64,000 nucleotides of DNA from Vibrio viridaestus (GCF_003856525.1 NZ_RJVQ01000010.1:62001-126000), one strand, 5' to 3'. Positions 48,015 through 58,766 are shown, numbered from the stretch's first letter. The notes: a model not told the origin generated them from the letters alone. Numbers and translations: made by a program.

Positions 48015-50057
48015 CTAGGCTGCAATGCCTGAGTGGCGCAATAACGCGTCGATTTCAGGCTCACGACCGCGGAATCGTTTGAACAATTCCATTGGCTCTT
48101 CACTTCCGCCCATTTCAAGAATATTATGCAAGAAACTTTGCCCTGTATCAGAGTTAAATATACCTTCTTCTTCGAAGCGAGAGAACGCATCTGAAGAAAG
48201 AACTTCTGCCCATAAGTAACTGTAGTAACCCGCACTGTAACCACCAGCAAAAATATGACTAAAGCTGTGGGAGAAACGGTTCCACTCAAGACTTGGCAAT
48301 ACTGCGACCTTAGATTTCACTTCCGCCAGCGTTTCCAGCACTTTCGGACCTTCATCAGGATCGTATTGGGTATGAAGCGTAAAGTCGAATAGACCGAACT
48401 CTAACTGACGCAGAATAAACATTGCTGACTGGAAGTTTTTCGCCGCCAGCATTTTATCCAGCATTTCTTTCGGTAACGGTTCACCAGTTTCATAATGTCC
48501 TGAGATAAACGCTAGCGCCTCTTCTTCCCAGCACCAGTTTTCCAGGAACTGACTTGGCAGCTCAACCGCATCCCAAGGAACACCGTTTATACCGGAAACA
48601 GCACCCACTTCGACCTGAGTCAACATATGATGAATACCATGACCCGTTTCGTGGAACAGAGTAACCACTTCGTCATGTGTAAATAGCGCAGGCTTACCAC
48701 CGACAGGCTTGTTGAAGTTACACGTCAAATACGCGACAGGCGTCTGCAGTTCACCATCAGAAGTAACTCGACGTCCACGGCAGTCATCCATCCATGCACC
48801 ACCACGTTTATGCTCACGGGCATACAGATCTAGGTAGAAGCTACCACGCAATTTATCGTTGCTGTCGAGGATATCAAAGAAACGTACAGATTCGTGCCAA
48901 GTCTCAACACCTTTGCGCTCTTTCACATTCATACCAAAAACACGATGTAATACTTCGAATAAACCACTCACCACTTTTTCTTCAGGGAAGTAAGGGCGAA
49001 GCTCTTCATCTGAAATTTGGAAAAGATGCTGTTTCTGTTTCTCGCTATAGTAAGCAATGTCCCACAGATTAAGAACCGATACACCATAAGTGGATGTTAC
49101 GAAGTCTTGCAGTTCCTGAACCTCTTTTTCACCTTGTGGTTTGGCCTTTTTCGCTAAGTCGTTCAAAAAGCTCAGAACCTGGTCCGGTGTCTCTGCCATT
49201 TTAGTTGCCAATGATTTTTCACTGTAACTATTAAAGCCAAGCATCTTAGCTACTTCATGGCGCAGTTTTAGCAGCTCATTGATAATCTCTGTATTATCCC
49301 ATTTACCTGCGTTCGGTCCACGGTCTGATGCACGGGTGACATAGGCTTCGTACATTTCTTTACGCAGTTCCTGATTGTCACAATAAGTCATTACAGGCAG
49401 GTAAGACGGCATCTCAAGCGTCAGTAAATAGCCTTCTAGCCCTTTCGCCTCCGCTGTTGCCTTCGCGGACGCTTTAGCGCTGTCTGGCATACCGGATAAC
49501 TCAGATTCATCGGTGATGTGCTTAGTCCAGCCCATCGTCGCATCGAGTACGTTATTTGAGAATTTAGAGCCCAGCTCTGATAAGCGCTTGCTAATCTCTC
49601 CGTAGCGTTTCTGTTCAGAAGATGGCAAACCAATACCCGACAATTCAAAATCGCGTAATGAGTCAGTGATGGTTTTCTTTTGTGCCTGACTTAACGCCGT
49701 AAATTCGTCGCTAGCTTTAATCGCTTTGTAAGCCTCAAACAAACCCTTGTGTTGGCCTACCCAAGTGCCATATTCAGATAAAATTGGCAAACAGCTTTCA
49801 TACGCTTCGCGCAGCTCTTCACTGTTCATGACAGAATTTAAATGGCTGACTGGAGACCAGATACGCCCCAATCTGTCATCCACTTCTTCAATAGGAGCAA
49901 CCAGATTGTCCCAGGAAGGTGACTGGTTACCACTTAAAACTTCTTCGATCTTAGAACGGCAATCCTCAATGGCTTTCTCAACCGCTGGTTTTACATGCTC
50001 AGGCTTGATACTTTTAAACGGAGGCAAATCCGTAAAGGTAAGAAGTGGATTCGACAT
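48015..50057 (-). CDS. prlC: Oligopeptidase A
   Basis: Cytoplasmic M3-family zinc metallopeptidase that degrades signal peptides and small peptides. 680 residues, the usual length. HETGHGIHHML near residue 469 is the HEXXH zinc site and the third ligand region (ELPSQFLENWCWE) follows near 500. AAGGAATATTTTT precedes the ATG. In E. coli prlC is linked to rlmJ and gor as here. Confidence 0.97.
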   Translation of the reverse strand: MSNPLLTFTDLPPFKSIKPEHVKPAVEKAIEDCRSKIEEVLSGNQSPSWDNLVAPIEEVDDRLGRIWSPVSHLNSVMNSEELREAYESCLPILSEYGTWVGQHKGLFEAYKAIKASDEFTALSQAQKKTITDSLRDFELSGIGLPSSEQKRYGEISKRLSELGSKFSNNVLDATMGWTKHITDESELSGMPDSAKASAKATAEAKGLEGYLLTLEMPSYLPVMTYCDNQELRKEMYEAYVTRASDRGPNAGKWDNTEIINELLKLRHEVAKMLGFNSYSEKSLATKMAETPDQVLSFLNDLAKKAKPQGEKEVQELQDFVTSTYGVSVLNLWDIAYYSEKQKQHLFQISDEELRPYFPEEKVVSGLFEVLHRVFGMNVKERKGVETWHESVRFFDILDSNDKLRGSFYLDLYAREHKRGGAWMDDCRGRRVTSDGELQTPVAYLTCNFNKPVGGKPALFTHDEVVTLFHETGHGIHHMLTQVEVGAVSGINGVPWDAVELPSQFLENWCWEEEALAFISGHYETGEPLPKEMLDKMLAAKNFQSAMFILRQLEFGLFDFTLHTQYDPDEGPKVLETLAEVKSKVAVLPSLEWNRFSHSFSHIFAGGYSAGYYSYLWAEVLSSDAFSRFEEEGIFNSDTGQSFLHNILEMGGSEEPMELFKRFRGREPEIDALLRHSGIAA

Positions 50058-50216
50058 AAAAATATTCCTTTTTATTTGAATATGTTGCTTCGATAAATTT
50101 TCGAAGGTGTTAAATACTAAATATAGGTTGCTTCGCCAATTTTCAATAGTCGCGTATAATCGGAATCTTCTATTTTATTGATAGGTTGCCGTCACAGGCA
50201 GGGTAAGAGGTATAAT

Positions 50217-51056
50217 TTGCTGAGTTATCGACATAGTTTTCATGCGGGCAACCATGCTGATGTAGTGAAACACATTGTGCAGAGTCTGATTCTTTCTTCA
50301 CTACAGCAGAAAGATAAACCGTTTGTTTATCATGACACACATTCTGGCGTAGGTCGTTACGACCTGACACATGAATGGTCTGAGAAAACCGGGGAATTCA
50401 AACAGGGCATCGCACGATTATGGCAGCAACCGAATCTCCCAGCTGACATTGCCAGCTATATTGACGCGATTAAACAGCTAAATGATAGCGATGAATTGCG
50501 CTTTTATCCGGGGTCGCCTCGTGTTGCAAGAGCTCACCTTCGTCCACAGGATAGAATGGTATTGACGGAGCTTCACCCGTCAGACTTCCCTCTTCTAGAG
50601 CAGGAATTTGCCCGAGATAGGCAAGTTCATATTTTTAAAGAAGATGGGTTCAAGCGTTTAAAAGCAAGTTTACCGCCTCAGGAACGACGTGGTCTGGTGT
50701 TAATCGACCCGCCTTACGAGCTGGCTCGTGAGTATAGAGATGTAGTGACTGCGATAGCTCAGAGCCATAAGCGCTGGGCAACGGGTATCTACGCTATCTG
50801 GTATCCAGTTGTAAACCGATGCGATATTGATGATATGCTAGACGGATTAAAAAGTTTGGGTATCCGGAAAATCTTACAAATTGAGTTAGGCGTTTCACCA
50901 GATACAGATGAACGGGGAATGACAGCATCGGGTATGATTGTTATCAATCCCCCATGGAAGCTAGAATCACAGATGACGGAAATTTTGCCTGTTCTGAAAG
51001 AGGCAATAGCACCGGCGACAGGGCATTATAAAGTGGAATGGGTTGTCCCTGAATAA
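50217..51056 (+). CDS. rlmJ: 23S rRNA (adenine(2030)-N6)-methyltransferase
   Basis: 279 residues when read from the TTG at 50217, which gives LSYRHSFHAGNHADVVKH, the RlmJ N-terminus, with an AAGAGG site 7 bases upstream. The upstream in-frame ATG at 50178 would add 13 unconserved residues. The N6-adenine methyltransferase motif DPPYE lies near residue 163. Methylates A2030 of 23S rRNA using SAM. Confidence 0.94.
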   Translation: MLSYRHSFHAGNHADVVKHIVQSLILSSLQQKDKPFVYHDTHSGVGRYDLTHEWSEKTGEFKQGIARLWQQPNLPADIASYIDAIKQLNDSDELRFYPGSPRVARAHLRPQDRMVLTELHPSDFPLLEQEFARDRQVHIFKEDGFKRLKASLPPQERRGLVLIDPPYELAREYRDVVTAIAQSHKRWATGIYAIWYPVVNRCDIDDMLDGLKSLGIRKILQIELGVSPDTDERGMTASGMIVINPPWKLESQMTEILPVLKEAIAPATGHYKVEWVVPE

Positions 51057-51110
51057 AATGCCCCAAGATAGACGGTAAGAGTCATCGAACAAACAATATT
51101 GGAGAAAATA

Positions 51111-52466
51111 ATGGCAACACATTTTGATTATCTATGTATCGGCGGTGGTAGCGGCGGTATCGCTTCAGCAAACCGAGCAGCAATGTACGGAGCTAAAGTG
51201 GGTCTTATCGAAGCGAAAGATCTCGGCGGTACATGTGTAAACGTTGGTTGTGTGCCAAAGAAAGTCATGTGGCATGGTGCGCAAATTGCTGAAGCAATGC
51301 ACTTGTACGCAAAAGACTACGGCTTCGATGTCGATGTTAAAAACTTCAACTGGTCGACGTTAGTTGAGAGTCGTCAGGCATATATAGGTCGAATCCACGA
51401 ATCGTATGATCGCGTTCTGGGTAACAACAAAGTCGAAGTCATTAAAGGATTCGCTAAATTCGTTGATGCCAAAACAGTTGAAGTAAATGGTGAACTTTAT
51501 ACAGCTGACCATATTCTTATCGCTGTTGGCGGCCAGCCAACCATTCCAAATGTTCCTGGTGCGGAATATGGGATTGATTCAAATGGCTTTTTTGAACTCA
51601 ACGAGCAACCTAAACGAGTCGCCGTTGTCGGTGCAGGCTACATTGCTGTTGAAATTGCAGGTGTTCTTAATGCTCTAGGCACAGAAACGCATCTTTATGT
51701 ACGTAAAGAATCACCTCTACGTAGCTTTGATCCGATGATCATTGAAACGCTAACTGAAGTAATGGAAGCGGAAGGTCCAGCTCTACATACTCATTCCGTA
51801 CCGAAAGAAGTTGTGAAAGAAAGTGATGGAAGTCTGACACTGCACCTTGAAAATGGTGAGAGTCAAAATGTTGACATTTTAATCTGGGCCATCGGCCGTC
51901 ACCCTGCTACAGAAGCTATCAACCTGCAAGCAGCAGGGGTAGCCATCAATGAACGTGGCTACATTAAAGTTGATGAATACCAAGAGACAAACGTGAAGGG
52001 TATTTACTGTGTTGGTGACATTATGGAAGGCGGTATTGAGCTGACTCCAGTTGCCGTAAAAGCAGGTCGTCAACTTTCCGAGCGTCTGTTTAACAACAAA
52101 CCAGAAGCGAAAATGGATTACGATCTCGTACCAACCGTTGTCTTCAGTCATCCACCGATTGGTACTATTGGTCTAACAGAATCAGAAGCCGTTGAAAAAT
52201 ATGGCGAAGCAAATGTAAAAGTGTATAAATCTGGCTTCACCGCTATGTACACTGCAGTAACGTCACACCGTCAGCCTTGTCGTATGAAATTGGTGTGTGC
52301 AGGACCAGACGAGAAAGTTGTTGGTCTTCACGGTATTGGCTTTACGATGGATGAGATGATCCAGGGCTTTGGCGTTGCAATGAAGATGGGCGCAACAAAA
52401 GCAGATTTTGATTCCGTTGTGGCGATTCACCCAACAGGCTCAGAAGAGTTTGTTACCATGCGTTAG
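51111..52466 (+). CDS. gor: Glutathione reductase
   Basis: Keeps glutathione reduced with NADPH. 451 residues from ATG 51111 (TTGGAGAAAATA upstream). FAD site [14 protein letters not shown], redox disulfide Cys42/Cys47 in [18 protein letters not shown] site [15 protein letters not shown] near 172, [15 protein letters not shown] near 306 and the C-terminal [12 protein letters not shown] with catalytic His and Glu. Arg in LYVRKE fits NADPH use. Confidence 0.98.
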   Translation: MATHFDYLCIGGGSGGIASANRAAMYGAKVGLIEAKDLGGTCVNVGCVPKKVMWHGAQIAEAMHLYAKDYGFDVDVKNFNWSTLVESRQAYIGRIHESYDRVLGNNKVEVIKGFAKFVDAKTVEVNGELYTADHILIAVGGQPTIPNVPGAEYGIDSNGFFELNEQPKRVAVVGAGYIAVEIAGVLNALGTETHLYVRKESPLRSFDPMIIETLTEVMEAEGPALHTHSVPKEVVKESDGSLTLHLENGESQNVDILIWAIGRHPATEAINLQAAGVAINERGYIKVDEYQETNVKGIYCVGDIMEGGIELTPVAVKAGRQLSERLFNNKPEAKMDYDLVPTVVFSHPPIGTIGLTESEAVEKYGEANVKVYKSGFTAMYTAVTSHRQPCRMKLVCAGPDEKVVGLHGIGFTMDEMIQGFGVAMKMGATKADFDSVVAIHPTGSEEFVTMR

Positions 52467-52486
52467 TTAAGCAGCACCAACGAATT

Positions 52487-52514
52487 AAAAAAGGTCGGTA
52501 TTTACCGACCTTTT
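52487..52514. terminator. Bidirectional terminator between gor and the chemoreceptor
   Basis: AAAAAGGTCGGT / ACCGACCTTTT around a four-base loop; serves gor (plus) and the convergent chemoreceptor (minus). Confidence 0.88.
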
Positions 52515-52534
52515 GTGTATCTGAAACATTATGT

Positions 52535-54517
52535 TCAGACTTTGAACTGAGCAATCAGTTTGCGCTGCTTACCAGCCTGAGCCTGTAAGCTTTGGCTAGA
52601 CTCGGCATTTTCTTCAGCACCGCGAGCCGTCTCATCAGCTGAATCACTGATATGTACAACACTGGCACTGATGTCTCTCGCCGTTGTGCTTTGTTCTTCA
52701 GTTGCTGTTGCAATCTGCATGTTCATTTCAACGATCTGACCAATTACTTCGCTCATTTCAGTCAGGCCAGTATCTGCCTGTTCTGCAACGGAGATATTGG
52801 ACTCGTTACGGCTAACGTTAATACTGATCGTCTCAACCACTGCCTGAATCAGTTTCTGCATAATTTCGATCATGTTCTGAATTTCTTCAGTGGATTTCTT
52901 GGTGCGACTCGCCAAATTACGGACTTCATCAGCCACAACAGCAAAACCTCTGCCTTGCTCACCAGCACGGGCAGCTTCAATCGCAGCGTTAAGAGCCAGC
53001 AGGTTAGTTTGCTCAGCAATATCCTGAATGGTTTCAATGATACTATCGATTTTACGTCCATACTCATCCAACTCAAGAGCGGTTTTAGACGTAGCTTCTA
53101 TCTGTACTGCCTGTTCACGAATATTCTCAATCGCCTGCTTAATACTTACACCGACGTCAGTCACTTTGTCATTCGCTTGCTCGGCAGCCATCATGGTATC
53201 GTGAGCTCTTGATGCAACTTCTGCGACTGAGCTTTCCATCTCAGTCATGGCAGAAGCAGTCGATTCGAGCAAACGACGCTGCTGCGAAACCGCCTGAGTA
53301 GTAGTATCACTAATTTGCGCGTTTCTGTCTGCGACATCGGTTAGCTCATCAGCAGAGATGTTGAGTGATTTGAAGACCTCTCGCAAGTTCTCTACCAGAC
53401 CATTCAAGTAACCACCAAGTTCGCCAAATTCGTCCTTAGTCGATTGTTCAAACTGAACACTAAGATCGCCTTTAGTCATTTTCAGCAATGCTTCACGGAA
53501 CTGTTTCAGTGTTTTACGAATCCATGACGCCATCCATAGTGGTAGAATGATGGCAATCGCCAGAGCGACAGCACTTACCATGAACATCGTGTTTTTGATC
53601 AGGCCAAAGTTTTCATTGGTATGCTCTTGAGCAGCGCTAACAATTGACTGAGATTGATCGACAAAGGAATTCACCGATTTCAGTAATCCGTTGATACTTG
53701 CTTCAGTATCTTTCAGTAAAGCTTCTGTTTTAACGTGATTTTCGTATTCATTGACATACAACTTGTACAGACCGTCTGTATCTCTTAATTCATGCAAAAG
53801 CGGAACAAGCATCAAGCTAAACAGTTTGCCTTTGTCTTGATCAAATGCCTTAATTTCGTCGTAGCGACGAGCAATCACGACATCCATACCATCCAAACCA
53901 CTTTTGAGCTTGTTGATATCGCCATTTACCATGTAATTATTAAATGTAGTCAGCACCTGAGTAACCTCACGATCCAAACCTTCCATTGTTAATGAAAAGT
54001 CCTGACCCAAATAGCCACGAGTCGAATAGCGTCTCAGATAGTAGGTCAGACGTCTTTGTACATTACTCAGTATACGAATTTCTTGGCTAATTTTTTCAGC
54101 AATAATAATATTACTGCGACGAAGCTGAATCAGCGCCTGAGCCTGATTGATGTACGCACTACGCAACCCTTTGATTGTATTCAGCTCTTGAGCCAACAAA
54201 GAGTTACTGCTAATCACATCTTGAGGAATCGATGCCAACGTTTGATCGACTTGTTTACCATAACGCTCAAAATCTGTTTTATGCCCATCTACTTCATTTA
54301 CATTCGATGTAGTAAAAATAGAGACAACATTTTGATATTGTTGCAGGATGTCGATTTTGACATCATTTGCTTTCTTAGAAACAGGAAGCGTTTCATTCAT
54401 GACCTGATTAAGGTCATTCTGAACTCGCGAAATGGAAACGTAGCTGACAATTACAAGCGTCAATAACGCAAGTAATAAAATCAAAAAGCCTCCGATGATT
54501 CTTTGTACTAAAGACAT
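52535..54517 (-). CDS. Methyl-accepting chemotaxis protein with large helical periplasmic domain
   Basis: 660 residues from the ATG at 54517 (GAGGA 8 bases upstream). Membrane segment 1 near residues 9-28, a periplasmic, largely helical domain of about 280 residues (sized like HBM or TorS-type sensors), membrane segment 2 near 310-330, HAMP (about 332-385) and a signalling domain with the hairpin tip [20 protein letters not shown] and [16 protein letters not shown]. No C-terminal CheR-binding pentapeptide is seen. The adjacent upstream gene encodes a binding protein, so ligand may be sensed indirectly through it. Confidence 0.93.
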   Translation of the reverse strand: MSLVQRIIGGFLILLLALLTLVIVSYVSISRVQNDLNQVMNETLPVSKKANDVKIDILQQYQNVVSIFTTSNVNEVDGHKTDFERYGKQVDQTLASIPQDVISSNSLLAQELNTIKGLRSAYINQAQALIQLRRSNIIIAEKISQEIRILSNVQRRLTYYLRRYSTRGYLGQDFSLTMEGLDREVTQVLTTFNNYMVNGDINKLKSGLDGMDVVIARRYDEIKAFDQDKGKLFSLMLVPLLHELRDTDGLYKLYVNEYENHVKTEALLKDTEASINGLLKSVNSFVDQSQSIVSAAQEHTNENFGLIKNTMFMVSAVALAIAIILPLWMASWIRKTLKQFREALLKMTKGDLSVQFEQSTKDEFGELGGYLNGLVENLREVFKSLNISADELTDVADRNAQISDTTTQAVSQQRRLLESTASAMTEMESSVAEVASRAHDTMMAAEQANDKVTDVGVSIKQAIENIREQAVQIEATSKTALELDEYGRKIDSIIETIQDIAEQTNLLALNAAIEAARAGEQGRGFAVVADEVRNLASRTKKSTEEIQNMIEIMQKLIQAVVETISINVSRNESNISVAEQADTGLTEMSEVIGQIVEMNMQIATATEEQSTTARDISASVVHISDSADETARGAEENAESSQSLQAQAGKQRKLIAQFKV

Positions 54518-54569
54518 ATGTTCTATCCTCAAAACTCGGCAAGTCTAGCTAGCTTTTCTTAGAATAATT

Positions 54570-55508
54570 TTACTTTAAATAGTCAGAGAGATTATCTGGA
54601 GTCACCAACTGGAAAGGTACCCAAACAATCGAGTCAACTGGAACTTCATTGATAAGCTTATAAGCCACATCAACAGCAGTTCGTCCCTGACCTACGGCAT
54701 CCTGAAGAACAGTGACGTCTAAGTCGCCTTTTTCCATTTCATTCAACGCATCTTTCGTCGCGTCAATACCACCTGTCAGGTAGTTTTTAGGATCTTTACC
54801 CGCATCTCTAATAGCCATCAGACCACCAATGATCATTTCATCGTTATTGGCGACCAGCACTTTAAAATCAACACCTTCAGACAGCCATTTCTTCACAATG
54901 GTATATCCTTGGTTTCTTGCCCAGTTGCCCGACTCGGTTTTGACCAACTTCATTTTTGGGTACTTAGCCATGACGTTCTTCACGTCTAAAGTACGCATTT
55001 TCGCAGCCGGGTGGTTGACCTCTCCCATCATGAGAGCAACATTGCCTTGGTAATTGGCAAGCTTGGCGAGTTCTTCCATCTGCATCGTGCCTGACTCTTC
55101 CTCATTAGAGCCAACATAGACGGCTTTAGGAGGCATTTTGCTCAGGTCTTCGACAGGCGGAACATTGAGGAAAATAAGAGGAACGGTTTCCGCGAGTTTA
55201 ACAATACGCTTGTTTTTTTCGTAGTTACCCGTTGTTAATACGATAATCGCATCAGCACCAGCTTTGATGTAACTCTGGATTTGTTGATATTGAAAATCTT
55301 CGTCACCACCTGCTGAGTCGATATAAATATCATCTCCGCGACGATCGACGGCCTCTTCGATATTTTTGGTAATCAGATTTCGATAGTTATCTTCTTCACT
55401 CACCGAGACAGCAATAAATTTTGCACATGCCTGATAAGAAATAGCACTTAAGAGTAGAGCAACAGGAAGACCTGTCATTAAACGTCTAAAACAAAAATTG
55501 TTGGACAT
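54570..55508 (-). CDS. Periplasmic sugar-type binding protein (Peripla_BP_4), orphan, linked to chemoreceptor
   Basis: 312 residues with a signal peptide ending at about YQACA-KFIAVSVSEED (residue 29). AGADAIIVLTTG near 84 and AMMGEV/LLVANNDEM-type segments, with GGIDATKDALNEMEKGDLDVT near 245 (shown in part as GGIDATKDAL), are the two-domain RbsB/TorT fold. There is no ABC permease or ATPase gene next to it. It is 52 bases upstream of the chemoreceptor start on the same strand, so it likely presents a ligand to that receptor. Ligand unknown. Confidence 0.88.
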   Translation of the reverse strand: MSNNFCFRRLMTGLPVALLLSAISYQACAKFIAVSVSEEDNYRNLITKNIEEAVDRRGDDIYIDSAGGDEDFQYQQIQSYIKAGADAIIVLTTGNYEKNKRIVKLAETVPLIFLNVPPVEDLSKMPPKAVYVGSNEEESGTMQMEELAKLANYQGNVALMMGEVNHPAAKMRTLDVKNVMAKYPKMKLVKTESGNWARNQGYTIVKKWLSEGVDFKVLVANNDEMIIGGLMAIRDAGKDPKNYLTGGIDATKDALNEMEKGDLDVTVLQDAVGQGRTAVDVAYKLINEVPVDSIVWVPFQLVTPDNLSDYLK

Positions 55509-55713
55509 ATCTTTTGCTCCAATATTGGATTAATTAATTCAAAACGCTCTTATTATTATGTGAATATAATATAGACGACCGAAATGGCTTATGTTGAATA
55601 AATCATCAAAATTGTGAAAAGATAAGCAAATGTAATATTAATTTTCTCAGTAAAGACAAATTCCCGAAATTTTATTTGTTATCTTTCAAATAATTAAATA
55701 TCAATATCGTCTA
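55509..55713. other. AT-rich intergenic region
   Basis: 205 bases between the SPOR-domain gene stop and the binding-protein start. It contains CCAATATTGG, a short palindrome close to the binding-protein start, which may be an operator; nothing else is evident. Confidence 0.3.
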
Positions 55714-56628
55714 TTACAACCGCACACAAAGCACGTTTAGTAGCGAGGTTCCTTTTAACTGAGATGTTTTACCACTGGTAAAGAGTCCCACGTTATTTTG
55801 TCCCCAGTACGGTAGGTATATCGGCCATTGTTCCTTTTTCATTAGCTCTGAATTCAATAATTTCTTCCATTGTGGAATCGTTGCGAGTTCCATACCGATA
55901 GACGAACATGTTTTAGCTGCCATGGGGTAACTCATGCGGTTCCATGGCTTGTCGTACTCCATGTAAAACTGCACTGTCTCGTGGTCGATAAAAGGAATCG
56001 CATATTGAATACCATCCAGCGTTGCTTTCTTCCGAACCACAATGTTACCAGTAGACTCAATTGGATCTCTTTGTGGCTTAGGACTATTTAAAGCTGGACG
56101 AGATTGAGAGACTGCCATAGCAGGATCTTTAGACTGGGTTGGTTTTACTGGTGTAAATTTCACAGTACTTGAAGACTTAGTAGACGATGAATCGGACTCT
56201 GAGGTAAATGCTCGCAAAAATGCCTTCCGATATTTGGGTAACTCTTGCACATGCTCGAGATCCCTCTTTGCCGCCATATAATCGTCATAGGGACCAATTA
56301 AACAACGAAATGAACTTTTCTCCGGCTTCATCCAAACATCCGTAGAAATAGCGCCATAGAGATTCTTAGCTTGAGCTAGAGTCATCGGCTTATTAAATAC
56401 ACCGCACTGTATCCAAAAGCTACTATTGTTTGAGGTGGGCAACTGTTTGCCCCATAAGCCTTGGCCGATAGGACAAGCCTCGGCTAATTCGGGTAGAGAA
56501 CTTGTAGACGCTTGGGTAGCATCACAAATAAATGGCTTTGCCGATGCGCCCACTGGTATTGATAAGGCAATCAGCAGAGAAGCAGTACCAATCCAACATT
56601 TAGTAGTGATTTGAAGTAGTGAATTCAC
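55714..56628 (-). CDS. Secreted SPOR-domain protein with C-terminal lectin-like domain
   Basis: 304 residues from GTG 56628 with AAGGATA upstream. An upstream in-frame start would overlap the peptide permease gene and lacks support. A signal peptide ends near VGASA-KPF (residue 29). Residues about 65-130 resemble a SPOR peptidoglycan-binding repeat (FWIQCGVFNKPMTLAQAKNL ... CLIGPYDDYMAAKRDLEHV). A Ser/Pro/Lys-rich linker (about 140-195) follows, then a domain with AAKTCSSIGMELATIPQWKK and a C-terminal NVLCVR, the pattern of DUF1566/Lcl-like C-type-lectin folds. Function unknown; location suggests a periplasmic or envelope protein. Confidence 0.7.
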   Translation of the reverse strand: MNSLLQITTKCWIGTASLLIALSIPVGASAKPFICDATQASTSSLPELAEACPIGQGLWGKQLPTSNNSSFWIQCGVFNKPMTLAQAKNLYGAISTDVWMKPEKSSFRCLIGPYDDYMAAKRDLEHVQELPKYRKAFLRAFTSESDSSSTKSSSTVKFTPVKPTQSKDPAMAVSQSRPALNSPKPQRDPIESTGNIVVRKKATLDGIQYAIPFIDHETVQFYMEYDKPWNRMSYPMAAKTCSSIGMELATIPQWKKLLNSELMKKEQWPIYLPYWGQNNVGLFTSGKTSQLKGTSLLNVLCVRL

Positions 56629-56694
56629 TGTTAATATCCTTAAGCATTCAATCACAAAACAACAACTTTTTGACAGAGAATAGATTAAGGATGC

Positions 56695-56724
56695 AAAAAA
56701 AGAGCCGTAATTACTCACGACTCT
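56695..56724 (-). terminator. Terminator of the peptide transporter operon
   Basis: On the minus strand AGAGTCGT pairs with ACGGCTCT (one G-T pair) with an 8-base loop and is followed by seven T, 37 bases after the last permease gene. Confidence 0.75.
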
Positions 56725-56761
56725 GATTAAATTAGAAAAAACATGACATTTTGCTGTCAAA

Positions 56762-57700
56762 TTAGCCCTTGTAGATCTTAGGGTTAAAGACATCTCTCAG
56801 CCAGTCACCAAGTAAATTAATCACTAAAACCAATGTGACCAATACAATGCCAGGGAAAGCAGTAATCCACCAAGATCCGGAGAAGATATAGTTAAAGCCT
56901 ATACTAATTAGGGAACCAAGTGATGGCTGATCAACTGGTAAACCGAGGCCCAAGAATGACAAAGCGGCTTCCGACATGATGGCATTTGCTACCTGTACGG
57001 TCGAAATAACCAATATAGGGGATAAGCAATTAGGTAAGATATGTCGGAACATTATTTTAGGTGCACGAAACCCCATGACTTTCGCGGCTTCCACATATTC
57101 CTTTCTTTTTTCGGCAAGCACTGATGCTCGAATTGTTCTGGCGTACTGTGGCCACTCGGCGACACCTATGATGACTACGAGCATGACAACAGCATATTCG
57201 CTATAAAATTCACTGCCAAAACTCGCCTTAAAGATAGCAGACACAATAATAGCCACCATCATGGTTGAGAAAGACAGCTGAACATCCGCAAAACGCATAA
57301 GGAAGCTATCAATTTTCCCACCAAAGTAGCCTGCTGAGAGTCCCATGATAATCCCTAAGACCAATTGCAGGCCTACCGCTAAAAAGCCAATCGTTAGAGA
57401 GAGCCGCGAGCCATACAAAATCGTTGAAAGAATATCTCGTCCCTGGTCGTCCGTTCCAAGCAGGAAGCGAGCATCTCCATCTGGCATCCAGGACGGTGGA
57501 AGCTCTGAATCCATAATATCAATACTGGTCAAATCGTATGGATTAGTTGGTGACAATATTGGCGCCAGAATAGCCGCTAAGAAAAACAACAAGAAGATAG
57601 CGAAACTCACCATCGCTACTTTATCTTTCAGAAAGTAGTACAGAAAATCCGATTGCTTAAAGCGCTCCCAACGACCAGGAGCTGAAACAGGTGTACTCAT
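56762..57700 (-). CDS. Peptide ABC transporter permease, DppC-like
   Basis: 312 residues with six membrane segments and an N-terminal OppC_N region (residues 15-60). The periplasmic-loop segment GTDDQGRDILSTILYGSR near residue 85 and the coupling motif EAAKVMGFRAPKIMFRHILP near 200 are typical. It forms the inner-membrane channel together with the DppB-like protein encoded two bases upstream. Confidence 0.93.
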   Translation of the reverse strand: MSTPVSAPGRWERFKQSDFLYYFLKDKVAMVSFAIFLLFFLAAILAPILSPTNPYDLTSIDIMDSELPPSWMPDGDARFLLGTDDQGRDILSTILYGSRLSLTIGFLAVGLQLVLGIIMGLSAGYFGGKIDSFLMRFADVQLSFSTMMVAIIVSAIFKASFGSEFYSEYAVVMLVVIIGVAEWPQYARTIRASVLAEKRKEYVEAAKVMGFRAPKIMFRHILPNCLSPILVISTVQVANAIMSEAALSFLGLGLPVDQPSLGSLISIGFNYIFSGSWWITAFPGIVLVTLVLVINLLGDWLRDVFNPKIYKG

Positions 57701-57702
57701 GA

Positions 57703-58680
57703 TTACGCTCCTTTTCCAGTCAAATTAACGGTTGGGTTTATTAAGCCATACAGCAAATCGACAATCGTATTCGTTACCACAAAAATGAGTCCGACAAAAA
57801 TGACGTAGGCAGTGATAAGCGGTGTATCAACCCGGTTAATGGCTTCTAAAAATAGAAATCCGGTTCCTGGCCACTGAAATACCGTCTCTGTCAAAATGGT
57901 ATAAGCCACCATAGTACCAATTTGTACACCACCTACGGTCAATACTGGCAACATGGTATTTTTCAAAGCATGTTGGTAATACACTTTCTTTAAAGGTAAA
58001 CCTTTTGCCTGTGCAAATTTGATGTATTCCGAACTTAAAACTTCCAGCATTTCAGAACGAACTAAACGTATAAATAGTGGCAACATTATCGATGCCAGTG
58101 ATACACAGGGCAAAACAAGATGCTCAAGGCCATCAAGGGTGAAATATCCAGATTCCCAACCAAATATATTGGCGGTTTCTCCACGTCCATAAGAAGGTAA
58201 CCAACCTAGCTCAATTGAGAACACGTACATCAACATAATCGCAGTCAAAAAGACGGGAATAGAGATACCTATACTGCTAAACGCCATGACAAACTTGGTA
58301 AACCAACTTTTGGGATGGATTGCCGAATAGACGCCAAGCGGTATCGAGATGAAAATAATCAATACAGAGGCACCGAACACCAGTTCAAGTGTCGCGACCA
58401 ATTTTTCTAAAATAACATCCAGAGCAGGACGTTTAAAAAAGTACGACGTCCCTAAATCACCATGCACTGCAGCAGTGATAAAACGTGTGTATTTGGTGAC
58501 AAACGGATCATTTAAACCCAACTCATCGCGTAATGCCTGGCGCTCAGAATCAGACACTGACTGCCCGACCAGTTCCCGTAGGGGATCCCCTAGGTTATCC
58601 TGAATAGCAAACGCCACTAAACTAATGACAAACATAACGACAATTGCTTGCGCTAGCCGCTTGACCAGAAACGAAAACAT
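57703..58680 (-). CDS. Peptide ABC transporter permease, DppB-like
   Basis: 325 residues, six membrane segments. KRLAQAIVVMFVISLVAFAI at the N-terminus, and the EAA-loop region KFAQAKGLPLKKVYYQHALK near residue 228 that docks to the ATPase. First permease gene of the pair, 120 bases after the binding-protein gene, separated by a hairpin. Confidence 0.93.
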   Translation of the reverse strand: MFSFLVKRLAQAIVVMFVISLVAFAIQDNLGDPLRELVGQSVSDSERQALRDELGLNDPFVTKYTRFITAAVHGDLGTSYFFKRPALDVILEKLVATLELVFGASVLIIFISIPLGVYSAIHPKSWFTKFVMAFSSIGISIPVFLTAIMLMYVFSIELGWLPSYGRGETANIFGWESGYFTLDGLEHLVLPCVSLASIMLPLFIRLVRSEMLEVLSSEYIKFAQAKGLPLKKVYYQHALKNTMLPVLTVGGVQIGTMVAYTILTETVFQWPGTGFLFLEAINRVDTPLITAYVIFVGLIFVVTNTIVDLLYGLINPTVNLTGKGA

Positions 58681-58736
58681 TTCCTGCCCCTTAATCCTTT
58701 CTTATCACAGATTCCTGTGTTATCAGTCTGAAAAGA

Positions 58737-58766
58737 GACGCCTATCCGACTGATAGAATAGGCGTC
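58737..58766 (-). terminator. Intergenic hairpin after the binding-protein gene
   Basis: GACGCCTAT / ATAGGCGTC, 9 base pairs with a 12-base loop, followed on the minus strand by TCTTTT. It may partly terminate or protect mRNA, so the binding protein is made in excess over the permeases. The long loop makes it a modest terminator. Confidence 0.6.

Noticed and set aside
52535-54517. Sensor kinase TorS
   Set aside because: The C-terminal part is a chemotaxis signalling domain with no HisKA or HATPase domain; only the periplasmic part is similar in size and character.
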